Below, piece after piece: positions 1 through 5,538 of a stretch of 7,965 nt of DNA. The DNA is taken from positions 1 to 7,965 of the forward strand of contig CALKHY010000085.1 of the NCBI GenBank assembly GCA_937988795.1. The letters are read 5' to 3'. A program made the position numbers and the translations under genes. Source of the stretch: an uncultured Candidatus Saccharibacteria bacterium. Its GTDB lineage: Bacteria; Patescibacteriota; Saccharimonadia; Saccharimonadales; UBA4665. The first letter of the stretch is position 1. The number at the start of each line of letters is the position of its first letter. The notes under the pieces were generated by a model, which worked only from the letters and a program-made list of their open reading frames with translations, was not told the DNA's origin and made no database searches.

Positions 1-23
1 TCAGACGTGTGCTCTTCCGATCT
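1..23. other. Illumina adapter remnant at contig end
   Basis: These 23 bases match the 3' part of the Illumina TruSeq read-2 adapter (ending GCTCTTCCGATCT) exactly as I know it. Read on the minus strand they give the artefactual protein tail IGRAHV, and read on the plus strand they give CSSDL, both familiar adapter-derived peptides in draft genomes. Genomic sequence begins at base 24. The adapter marks an untrimmed contig end, so nothing should be inferred from these bases. Confidence 0.97.
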
Positions 24-531
24 GGTGGTGGCGGGCCTGCGGGTCAAGGCCGGTGGTCGGTTCGTCCAAAAAGAGCACTTTTGGCTTGTTGACCAGCGCG
101 CTGGCGATCGAGAAGCGCTGCTTCTGGCCGCCAGACATCTGCTCTACCCTGCTCTTGGCCTTTTCTTCGAGTTCCACTTCCTTAAGCAGTTCCATCGGAT
201 TAATCTTGGCGCCGTAGAAGCTGGCAAACATTTGCAGCTGTTCCACCAATGTCAGTCGGTCGTAAAAGGCCGAGGATTGCAGCTGGATGCCGATGATCTC
301 TTTCACCGCCTGCGGATTGTCGCTGACCACGATGCCGTCAACTGTGACCGTGCCTTCGTCGATCGGGCGGAGCGCTTCGATCATCTCCATCGTTGTGGTT
401 TTACCGGCGCCGTTTGGTCCTAGGATACCAAAGATCTCGCCTTTATACACCTCAAAACTAACACCCTTAACGACTTGTTTGCCGCCGTAGGCCTTCTTCA
501 GACCCTCTACTTTCAAGATAACTTTAGCCAT
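24..531 (-). CDS. ABC transporter ATP-binding protein, 3'-truncated by adapter
   Basis: This is the nucleotide-binding subunit of an ABC transporter. It hydrolyses ATP at the cytoplasmic face to drive a partner permease that is not in the window. About 169 genuine residues remain. Walker A is GPNGAGKTT (38-46), the Q-loop lies around 83-85, the signature is MSGGQKQR (132-139), Walker B is VLFLDEP (152-158) and the D-loop is GLDP (161-164). The H-loop and C-terminal part are missing. The pattern (an EIFGILGPNGAGKTTT core and a short spacing to the signature) resembles the CcmA/DrrA/NatA exporter subfamily, whose members are usually 230-310 aa; the substrate cannot be read. The ATG at 529-531 is supported by the normal N-terminus 'ILKVEGLKKAYGG'. 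Only a weak AGGT abuts the ATG, and an extended -10 box lies 8 nt upstream, so the transcript may be leaderless. The last residues of the open frame (170 onward) come from the adapter and are not protein. Confidence 0.93.
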
Positions 532-535
532 ACCT

Positions 536-632
536 GTCTACTATATCAATTCTCTCTGCGCAATAAAAAAATAGATAAGTTTTGCTCTCTAGCAGTACAG
601 TCTACTATATCAATTCTCTCTGCGCAATAAAA
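536..632 (-). repeat. 33-bp perfect direct repeat carrying tandem promoters
   Basis: Bases 536-568 and 600-632 are identical over 33 bp and are separated by 31 bp of different AT-rich sequence. Read on the minus strand, each copy contains an extended -10 box, TGATATAGT (540-548 and 604-612), close to the consensus TGnTATAAT. I see no good -35 hexamer. The proximal copy would start transcription near 532, one or two bases before the ABC ATPase ATG. The distal copy would give a leader of about 65 nt. The duplication therefore looks like a doubled promoter for the ABC gene. A purely accidental or assembly-made duplication cannot be excluded. Confidence 0.75.
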
Positions 633-647
633 TAAGCGGACACAAAT

Positions 648-681
648 AAAAACGCCCGCGGAGTTTTGGGCGGGCGTTTTT
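648..681 (-). terminator. Bidirectional intrinsic terminator
   Basis: There is a perfect 12-bp stem, 648-659 (AAAAACGCCCGC) pairing with 670-681 (GCGGGCGTTTTT), closed by a 10-nt loop. It is GC-rich in the core and followed by a T-tract on either strand. It lies about 20 bp past the stop codon of the 64-aa gene (702-896), so it most likely ends that minus-strand transcript and insulates it from the separately promoted ABC gene. Confidence 0.9.
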
Positions 682-701
682 AGAGAAAAGTAATCTACAA
701 A

Positions 702-896
702 CTAAGCCTTGCTGACGGTCAGGAAGCCGTTGCGTGGATTTTCCTTCACGACATAGCCGGAAGGCAGGTCAGTGCCTTCAGGGCGCTCGTCCTTGCTGAA
801 GTAGTAGATAGTTTGCTTCTTACCACCGCGGAGCGTGACTTCCTTCTTGTTCAGGTAGTAGGTAACCCCCCTGGAGTTAGTGTGCTTGTATGCCAT
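702..896 (-). CDS. Small conserved-type hypothetical protein (64 aa)
   Basis: I recognise no named family, but this is clearly a real gene. It has a near-consensus promoter (936-965), an AGAGGGG ribosome-binding site 8 nt before the ATG, and a strong terminator after the TAG stop. The protein is small and basic with no membrane segment: an N-terminal part rich in Lys, Tyr and Thr (YKHTNSRGVTYYLNKKEVTL, residues 3-22), a GGKKQTIYYFSKD hairpin-like centre (25-37) and a LPSGYVVKENPRNGFLTVSK end (45-63). The alternating polar and aromatic residues suggest an all-beta fold. The style resembles short conserved proteins I associate with Saccharibacteria/CPR genomes. Its isolated, well-controlled transcription unit suggests a highly expressed cytoplasmic protein, possibly nucleic-acid binding given its charge; that role is a guess. 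Confidence 0.85.
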   Translation of the reverse strand: MAYKHTNSRGVTYYLNKKEVTLRGGKKQTIYYFSKDERPEGTDLPSGYVVKENPRNGFLTVSKA

Positions 897-903
897 TGCT
901 GTA

Positions 904-910
904 TCCCCTC
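904..910 (-). promoter_or_regulatory. Ribosome-binding site of the 64-aa gene
   Basis: Read on the minus strand this is AGAGGGG, 8 nt before the ATG at 894-896. It is one of only two convincing Shine-Dalgarno-like sites in the window, and it fixes the start of the small gene. Confidence 0.75.
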
Positions 911-935
911 TCTTATGATTAGTAATGGTACCCCT

Positions 936-965
936 AACATACTCTGTCGCGTTTCAGCTTGTCAA
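936..965 (-). promoter_or_regulatory. Promoter of the 64-aa gene (TTGACA / TATGTT)
   Basis: On the minus strand there is a perfect -35 TTGACA at 960-965, an 18-bp spacer, and a -10 TATGTT at 936-941 (4 of 6 to consensus). The expected start near 929 gives a leader of about 33 nt that contains the AGAGGGG site. It is arranged divergently from the promoter at 1053-1082. Confidence 0.75.
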
Positions 966-1052
966 CAGTTTATTACTCCTGTAACGGACAAACAGGCCAG
1001 CGATACGTCTAAAACCACTGTTTTATAGGGTGGGAAACCGGAACGTTCGGGC

Positions 1053-1082
1053 TTGCCAGCCAAGACGCTTATGTATTATACT
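1053..1082 (+). promoter_or_regulatory. Promoter of the 204-aa membrane protein gene (TTGCCA / TATACT)
   Basis: The -35 is TTGCCA at 1053-1058 (5 of 6), the spacer is 18 bp, and the -10 is TATACT at 1077-1082 (5 of 6). The predicted start near 1089 gives a leader of about 33 nt. An imperfect palindrome (CCGGAACGTTCGGG, 1038-1051) sits directly upstream of the -35. The 225-bp gap 897-1121 is otherwise explained by this and the divergent promoter. Confidence 0.6.
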
Positions 1083-1110
1083 GACTGATATACAATGTGT
1101 TTCGTAAATT

Positions 1111-1116
1111 AGGGGG
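1111..1116 (+). promoter_or_regulatory. Ribosome-binding site AGGGGG
   Basis: AGGGGG lies 5 nt before the ATG at 1122. A second ATG at 1118-1120, in another frame, is too close to this site and opens no gene, so 1122 is the better start; the ATG at 1131 in the same frame is a less likely alternative. Confidence 0.65.
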
Positions 1117-1121
1117 TATGC

Positions 1122-1736
1122 ATGGACTTTATGAATCGTAGTGCTGCGCAACCCATGGCAGCGCGCGCAAATAATAACGGCGTGCCGTCAACAGGCGGCA
1201 AAAAGAATCGCTGGAAGGAGGGGCCGCTCTGGCTCCGAATTGTGTGGATCGTACTACTCTTCTCTGTCACTATTGTGGTGGTAGCGTTGGCTGTTTCGCT
1301 CTACTTCGGTGGTCCGAACGAGTCCAAGTTAATCAACAAGGACAAGTACCAGGCAGTCTTTCTAACCAACGGTCAGGTCTACTTCGGCAAGCTCAAGAGT
1401 ATCAACAACAAGTACATGGACCTGCGCAGTATTTACTACCTGAACATTAACCAGCAGATCCAGCCCAACCAAAACGGCGACTCCAACAACCAGCAGGCCA
1501 GCATCACGCTAGTCAAGCTCGGTTGTGAACTGCACGGCCCGATCGACCAGATGGTCATCAACCGCGACCAGGTTACATTCTGGGAGAACCTGAAGGACGA
1601 CGGCCAGGTCGCCAAGGCCATCGAGAAATGGCTTAACGAAAACCCGGACGGTATCAAGTGTCAAACCGCTCAAAGTAACACTAACAACACTAACAACACG
1701 AACAACACGAACGCCACCAACAACGAAAATCAATAA
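1122..1736 (+). CDS. Single-pass membrane protein with Asn/Thr-repeat tail (204 aa, unknown function)
   Basis: I recognise no named family, though the YQAVFLTNGQVYFGKL core looks like a conserved hypothetical protein of Saccharibacteria/CPR. Residues 1-35 are a polar, basic cytoplasmic segment. Residues 38-62 form one strong transmembrane helix (RIVWIVLLFSVTIVVVALAV region). Residues 68-180 form an exported domain that starts KYQAVFLTNGQVYFGKL (75-91) and carries two cysteines, C135 and C180, that could form a disulfide outside the membrane. The end (186-200) is a low-complexity NTN/NNT tail coded by a 9-bp tandem repeat. Positive charge before the helix (KKNRWK, 27-32) supports N-in, C-out topology. 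Start and expression are supported by a promoter and AGGGGG site upstream, and a hairpin terminator follows the TAA. A surface or envelope role is inferred from topology only. Confidence 0.88.
   Translation: MDFMNRSAAQPMAARANNNGVPSTGGKKNRWKEGPLWLRIVWIVLLFSVTIVVVALAVSLYFGGPNESKLINKDKYQAVFLTNGQVYFGKLKSINNKYMDLRSIYYLNINQQIQPNQNGDSNNQQASITLVKLGCELHGPIDQMVINRDQVTFWENLKDDGQVAKAIEKWLNENPDGIKCQTAQSNTNNTNNTNNTNATNNENQ
1677..1712 (+). repeat. Four in-frame 9-bp tandem repeats
   Basis: Four consecutive 9-bp units, AACACTAAC twice and then AACACGAAC twice, encode NTN four times (residues 186-197) in the C-terminal tail of the membrane protein. The unit length keeps the reading frame, so copy-number change would only lengthen or shorten the tail. 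Confidence 0.9.
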
Positions 1737-1754
1737 ACCGCCGGCAACGGCCAC

Positions 1755-1793
1755 AATAACTAACCCCTTCCAAAATGGAAGGGGTTAGTTATT
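1755..1793 (+). terminator. Hairpin terminator after the 204-aa gene
   Basis: A perfect 17-bp stem joins 1755-1771 (AATAACTAACCCCTTCC) to 1777-1793 with a 5-nt loop (AAAAT). Its lower stem is AT-rich on both sides, so it could act in either direction, though the T-tract is interrupted. A small GCCG-GCAA-CGGC hairpin with a GNRA-type loop (1740-1751) lies just before it. It separates the two small membrane-protein genes into different transcripts. Confidence 0.8.
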
Positions 1794-1812
1794 TGCCAAA
1801 GCCCCGGTGCGA

Positions 1813-1818
1813 TACAAT
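1813..1818 (+). promoter_or_regulatory. Possible -10 box of the 202-aa gene
   Basis: TACAAT lies 15 nt before the ATG at 1834, after the preceding terminator. No convincing -35 is visible. The predicted start near 1825 gives a leader of about 9 nt, too short for a normal ribosome-binding site, and none is seen (CTGGGTAT is the nearest purine-rich stretch). Confidence 0.4.
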
Positions 1819-1833
1819 AAATAAGCTGGGTAT

Positions 1834-2442
1834 ATGATCAACAAACAATATTTACATCACCTCTGGACGAGGGTCCGCCCGGTCAAAACGTCGTATCTAT
1901 TCACGGCGTTTCTGGTTTGTCTATGTGTTCACATCATCGGTCTACGCAGCAACAATCTGCGCATGGCTGAGCTCAGGGACGCAGTGTACGCCGCAGACGA
2001 GAAAGGCGAAGGTGTAGAGGAAGCGCTGCAGAACCTGCGCGCCTTCGTTAACGGTCACATGAACACGAACCTGGACGCCGGCAGGGGCATTTATCCGCCG
2101 ATACAGCTGAAGCACACATACGAACGGCTGGTAAAGGCCGAGCAGGATCGGGTGAGTGCCGAGAACGCCAAGATCTACACTGATGCACAAAACCATTGTG
2201 AACAGGTTAATTCTACCAGCGTGCTCGGCCGTGACCGCGTTGGTTGCATCCAGGAGTACATCAAATCGCACGGCACGGTGCAGCCGCGTAACATTCCGGA
2301 TGCCCTCTATAAGTTCGATTTTGTGTCACCGCGCTGGTCGCCTGACTTGGCCGGCTGGAGCCTGGTAGTAGCTGCAATACTGTTATTCCTTACCGTGCTT
2401 AGATTTATTCTTGGTAAGTGGCTCAAGGCAATCACAAAATAG
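1834..2442 (+). CDS. Two-pass membrane protein with external helical domain (202 aa, unknown function)
   Basis: No named family is recognised; the ELRDAVYAADEKG and LRAFVNGHMNTNLD stretches resemble conserved hypothetical proteins I associate with Saccharibacteria. Residues 1-18 are short, polar and basic. Transmembrane helix 1 is about 19-37 (YLFTAFLVCLCVHIIGL). Residues 40-168 are a soluble, mostly helical segment with conserved-looking HMNTNL (75-80), YPPIQLKHTYERLV (87-100) and two cysteines, C122 and C138, that could pair. Transmembrane helix 2 is about 174-193, followed by the basic end GKWLKAITK. With both termini basic and cytoplasmic, the 130-residue middle domain would lie outside the membrane, like the periplasmic sensor part of two-helix receptors but without any attached signalling domain. 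A role as an envelope sensor or assembly subunit is possible, not shown. It ends in TAG directly before the palindromic repeat. Confidence 0.87.
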   Translation: MINKQYLHHLWTRVRPVKTSYLFTAFLVCLCVHIIGLRSNNLRMAELRDAVYAADEKGEGVEEALQNLRAFVNGHMNTNLDAGRGIYPPIQLKHTYERLVKAEQDRVSAENAKIYTDAQNHCEQVNSTSVLGRDRVGCIQEYIKSHGTVQPRNIPDALYKFDFVSPRWSPDLAGWSLVVAAILLFLTVLRFILGKWLKAITK

Positions 2443-2448
2443 AACTCC

Positions 2449-2579
2449 AAATCCCAAGCACCAAACTCCAAATAAATTCCAAGTGCAAAATTCGAATAAC
2501 CAAAGCGTCCGGTCTGTGAACGTTTCGGTCATTGAAATTTCGGAATTATTTGGAATTTGGAATTTGGCGCTTGGGATTT
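2449..2579. repeat. 131-bp imperfect palindrome (MITE/REP-like element)
   Basis: The outer arms AAATCCCAAGC (2449-2459) and GCTTGGGATTT (2569-2579) are perfect inverted repeats of 11 bp. Inside them, CCAAA/ATTCC-rich sequence on the left (2461-2480) pairs with TTTGG/GGAAT-rich sequence on the right (2542-2567), with a few bases unpaired. Further in, 2487-2509 pairs imperfectly with 2519-2540, leaving a short loop near 2510-2518. The whole intergenic space can thus fold as one long hairpin. There is no coding capacity. Arms with CCAAATCCCAAGC-type words look like dispersed repeats I associate with CPR genomes, which suggests a non-autonomous mobile element; copy number cannot be judged from one window. 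Confidence 0.75.
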
Positions 2580-2584
2580 ATAAT
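2557..2584 (+). promoter_or_regulatory. Promoter of the Mur ligase gene at the repeat edge
   Basis: The -35-like TTGGAA (2557-2562, 4 of 6) lies inside the right arm of the palindrome. After a 16-bp spacer comes a perfect TATAAT (2579-2584) that straddles the arm's end. The start would fall near 2591, about 8 nt before the ATG at 2599, and no Shine-Dalgarno sequence is present. Confidence 0.6.
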
Positions 2585-2598
2585 TTTATACTTATCTC

Positions 2599-3897
2599 AT
2601 GCACATATACTTCTCCGGTATTGGCGGCGCAGGCATAAGTTCGCTGGCACTGCTGGCCAAACAGGCAGGGTTTGACGTTTCCGGTTCGGACAAGCAGGAC
2701 AACCACAACCTGCACTACCTCAAGGAAAAGGGCATTACCGACATCACAGTCGGGCAGTCGCGCGAACAGATAGCAGCCGTTCATCAGGCGCGCCCTATTG
2801 ATTGGTTTGTCTACACTTCTGCTCTACCTATGGAGCAGCCTGATGCACCCGAGCTGCGTTTTTGCGAGGAACAGGGGATTAAGACCTCCAAGCGCGACGA
2901 GTTCCTCAACTATCTGCTCGAAAAGCAACAGCTGAAATTAATTGCCATTGCTGGTACGCACGGCAAAACCACCACCACTGCCATGACCATCTGGCTGATC
3001 AAGCAGCTGGACATGCCTGTCAGCTACAGCGTGGCTGGCTCGATCGGTTTTGGCGAGGCGGCGCAGCTGGCGCCAGGCAGCGAGTATTTTGTGTATGAGG
3101 CCGACGAGTTTGACCGCAACTTTCTGGCATTTCACCCTGCTTTCAGTATCATTACCGGCGTTGACTGGGACCACCCCGACATTTATCCCACCCGCGAAGA
3201 CTATTACCAGGCCTTCCGGGATTTCATCGGCCAAAGCAAGCAGACACTAATATGGGACGGTGACGCCGAACGGCTGGCCGTTGAGCCGTCCGAGGCCGTG
3301 CTGGTGCTTGACGACGAAGACATGGACATCGAGGAGCGACTACGTTTGAGCGGGCGCGTCAACCGGCTGGACGCCTGGCTGGTCGCGCATGCCGTGCAAA
3401 AGCTAACAGGCCGGCCGCTTGATGAACTGCTCGGGCACCTTAACGCTTTCCCTGGCGTTGGTCGCCGGTTTGAGGAGATTGTGCCGCGGCTGGTTAGCGA
3501 TTACGCTCACACCGCGCCTAAAATTCGCGGTGCGCTGGCTACGGCACACGAGATTGCCGGCGATGATGTGGTGGTGGTGTACGAGGGGTTGCACAATACC
3601 CGCCAACACTTTATGAAAGACGAGCTGAAGCATCTTTTTGACAGCGTCAAAAAATTGTATGTTGTACCCACCTATCTGGCGCGCGAGGATCCCAGCCTGC
3701 CGCTGCTTGAGCCAAGGGACATCATTCACCTGCTCGACCCGACCGTTCAATCCCGAGCTGTGCCGGCTGTGCTGGACGATCATTTACGCAACACGATCAG
3801 ACAACATCTCGCAGCTGGCGACCTAGTGTTGTGCATCACCGCAGGTGGCGGCAATAGCTTGGACGAATGGCTGCGAAGAGAATTCCGTAGTTCGTAG
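2599..3897 (+). CDS. murC: UDP-N-acetylmuramate--L-alanine ligase-type Mur ligase (MurC/Mpl family)
   Basis: MurC uses ATP in the cytoplasm to add L-Ala to UDP-MurNAc, the first step of peptidoglycan stem-peptide synthesis. The order of domains is complete. The Rossmann-like N-domain has GIGGAGISSLA (7-17) and SGSD (28-31). The central ATPase domain has the P-loop GTHGKTTTT (119-127), YEADEFD (166-172) and the loop GVDWDHPDIYPT (187-198). The C-terminal domain has GVGRRFE (286-292), DYAHTAPKIR (301-310), YEGLHNTRQHF (328-338) and TAGGGNSLDEW (414-424). GIGGAG and GTHGKTTT point to MurC or Mpl rather than MurD/E/F. At 432 aa it is a little shorter than typical MurC (about 450-490). Several canonical motifs are altered: DESD is DEFD and the PHR-type motif is LHNTR. 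A recycling ligase (Mpl, adding tripeptide) is the main alternative. The start has no ribosome-binding site but a TATAAT close upstream. It converges on the 530-aa gene with 13 bp between stops and no clear terminator. Confidence 0.85.
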   Translation: MHIYFSGIGGAGISSLALLAKQAGFDVSGSDKQDNHNLHYLKEKGITDITVGQSREQIAAVHQARPIDWFVYTSALPMEQPDAPELRFCEEQGIKTSKRDEFLNYLLEKQQLKLIAIAGTHGKTTTTAMTIWLIKQLDMPVSYSVAGSIGFGEAAQLAPGSEYFVYEADEFDRNFLAFHPAFSIITGVDWDHPDIYPTREDYYQAFRDFIGQSKQTLIWDGDAERLAVEPSEAVLVLDDEDMDIEERLRLSGRVNRLDAWLVAHAVQKLTGRPLDELLGHLNAFPGVGRRFEEIVPRLVSDYAHTAPKIRGALATAHEIAGDDVVVVYEGLHNTRQHFMKDELKHLFDSVKKLYVVPTYLAREDPSLPLLEPRDIIHLLDPTVQSRAVPAVLDDHLRNTIRQHLAAGDLVLCITAGGGNSLDEWLRREFRSS

Positions 3898-3910
3898 AAC
3901 CTACTACGCC

Positions 3911-5503
3911 CTACGCCAGGCTTGCCGCAAAGTAGATGATGATCAAAACCGCGACGGCCGTCCACAGCCATGGATTCAGTGCGGCCTCGCGAATGGTCCT
4001 GCGCGGCGCAGTCAGGCGGTGGTTCAAATCGACCTGGTCGGACTGGTTAAGGAGCGGCTGCTGCCCGGATGACGTACCCTGGCCTGTACCGGCTACCGGC
4101 GGGAACGGCGGCATAATGCCGCTGTCCTGAGGGCTGCCGGCCTGGCCGCCGCCTGGGAATGCGGCAAATGCATCATCGCTGAGCTGCTCGCGCTGCTGTT
4201 CGCGCTTGAACTCGTCTTTGTAGCGGATAGCGTCATGTACGACCCGGTTATGTTTGTCGACAACAACGCTGTAGCCGCCGGCACTGCGCTCGATCCGCCA
4301 GCCGGGCTGCAGAATAATCCGGTTGCCGTTCTCATCAAAGATCTCCTGTTCGCCTTCGACCTGAGCTGCTGCCTGCTCGGCCTGCTTTTGGGAAAGTTGG
4401 CGCAACTGTTCATTCGTCAGGCGCTGCTGATCCTGCAGTTCCGAAATCTGCTTGCGCTGTTCTTTAAGTTCGCGGGTAAGTTTACGTTCGCGTCTGACAT
4501 GTGCTAAATAGCCCATGACTGCGACCGCAGTGAGGACGTTGGCAAGCGTCCGGGTTGTATTGGCCGCCGTTTCAGCCGCACTGACTGTCTGGACATATGG
4601 ACTGGAGTTGAAGCGATAAGCACTAGAAGCCTCCCCGCCGCCGGGCACCATTGCAGAACCGGCTCCAGCATGGTTGGCAGCTTCGAAATGATTCGGCGCC
4701 GGGGGCGGTCCGCCGACTGGGGCACCTCGAGCGGTCGTGATAGCAGCAAAACGGCCGGAGGTCTGCTGCTCGCCAGGCCCGGGATCGAACGGCGACCCGA
4801 CCTCCGGCATATTCCAAGAGGGGATTGGCGGTATGTCCTTTTCATTCTCAATCTCCTTGATGGACTGTTCCATCTCGGGCCGCAGCTGGTCTGCAATTTC
4901 TTTAAACGCCTTGTTTTCCTCGGGCGTTAGATCAATGGTTGGCTTGTCTATGTCAAGTTGGGGCAGGCCTGTAGATTCGGTTGTACTTTCCGCCGTTTCC
5001 TGAGCGGGCGCGCTGCCGGTAATCGTCTCAAACACCTCGGTCTTGAGCTCGGATTCTGTTGCATGGTTCTCTTGAGTGTCCGGCGCTACCTCCGTAACAG
5101 GTGCGGACTCCTCCATCGATTGCGCCTGAACACTCTCGCCGACCACTGTTTCGGCCTCTGCCTCTACGGCTGCAGATCCGGCCTGTTGCGACTCGGGCTG
5201 CAGCTGGTCATCAACTACCTTAGACTCCTTCTCATCCTCATCCTCGTCCTCTTCGCTGGTGTTGTCCTCTTCGTTGTTCTTGGATATAAGAATCTTTTCC
5301 AGCGGCACGGGCATGAGCGGCTGTCCGATGGGGCGCTCAGGGGTTGCCGGCCGGTCGGGTGCAACCTCAGGCGGACGCTGCAATATACGCCGCAAAAAAT
5401 CAGGACTGGACAACTTATTCGTCCGTTCCTTGCTGCTTTCGCTGGTGCTGCTCTCGTCCGATTCCTCGCTGGCCGACCACTTATCTCGTTCCATGGAACC
5501 CAT
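3911..5503 (-). CDS. Acidic, disordered tail-anchored membrane protein (530 aa, unknown function)
   Basis: No named family is recognised. The first 250 residues are mostly disordered and very acidic (my hand count gives about 60 Asp/Glu against 21 Lys/Arg), including the run EEDEDEDEKE (84-93). Residues 240-310 are Gly/Pro/Ala-rich. A moderately hydrophobic stretch (320-336, LANVLTAVAVMGYLAHV) may be a helix or a second membrane segment. Residues 337-382 are a likely coiled coil (RRERKLTRELKEQRKQ, then Gln/Glu-rich heptads). Residues 384-440 look like a small folded domain (FDENGNRIILQPGWRIERS, then YSVVVDKHNRVVHDAIRY). After another disordered linker, 509-529 is a strong C-terminal transmembrane helix preceded by Arg residues, so most of the protein should be cytoplasmic. 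The start at 5503 follows a CTGACA/TATAAT promoter, but the ATG at 5492-5494 (fourth residue), with GGATGGG just upstream, is equally possible. A scaffold at the inner membrane face is a guess. Confidence 0.85.
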   Translation of the reverse strand: MGSMERDKWSASEESDESSTSESSKERTNKLSSPDFLRRILQRPPEVAPDRPATPERPIGQPLMPVPLEKILISKNNEEDNTSEEDEDEDEKESKVVDDQLQPESQQAGSAAVEAEAETVVGESVQAQSMEESAPVTEVAPDTQENHATESELKTEVFETITGSAPAQETAESTTESTGLPQLDIDKPTIDLTPEENKAFKEIADQLRPEMEQSIKEIENEKDIPPIPSWNMPEVGSPFDPGPGEQQTSGRFAAITTARGAPVGGPPPAPNHFEAANHAGAGSAMVPGGGEASSAYRFNSSPYVQTVSAAETAANTTRTLANVLTAVAVMGYLAHVRRERKLTRELKEQRKQISELQDQQRLTNEQLRQLSQKQAEQAAAQVEGEQEIFDENGNRIILQPGWRIERSAGGYSVVVDKHNRVVHDAIRYKDEFKREQQREQLSDDAFAAFPGGGQAGSPQDSGIMPPFPPVAGTGQGTSSGQQPLLNQSDQVDLNHRLTAPRRTIREAALNPWLWTAVAVLIIIYFAASLA

Positions 5504-5538
5504 CCGTCAGGACCGTTGCCTTTAGATTTGACGTTCTC

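Noticed and set aside
7..423. Plus-strand open frame of 138 codons beginning MCSSDL
   Set aside because: It begins inside the adapter and is the complement of the well-supported ABC ATPase gene. The CSSDL peptide is a known adapter translation.
536..632. CRISPR array
   Set aside because: Only two copies of a 33-bp sequence with one 31-bp AT-rich spacer. The repeat holds promoter-like boxes rather than a palindromic CRISPR repeat, and there is no further copy or cas gene.
813..1028. Plus-strand open frame of 71 codons antisense to the 64-aa gene
   Set aside because: It overlaps a gene with full expression signals on the other strand and covers the divergent promoters. It shows no protein motif.
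2449..2579. Rho-independent terminator of the 202-aa gene
   Set aside because: The stem is far too long and AT-rich without a GC core or T-tract directly after it. A terminator effect is possible, but the structure is better described as a palindromic repeat.
2411..2638. Plus-strand open frame of 75 codons over the palindrome
   Set aside because: Its sequence (NRTPNPKHQTPNKFQVQ type) is a translation of the CCAAA repeat arms and overlaps the ends of both neighbouring genes in other frames.
3898..3910. Shared terminator between the convergent murC and 530-aa genes
   Set aside because: The 13-bp gap and its flanks show only short GTAG/CTAC words, with no stable hairpin or T-tract.
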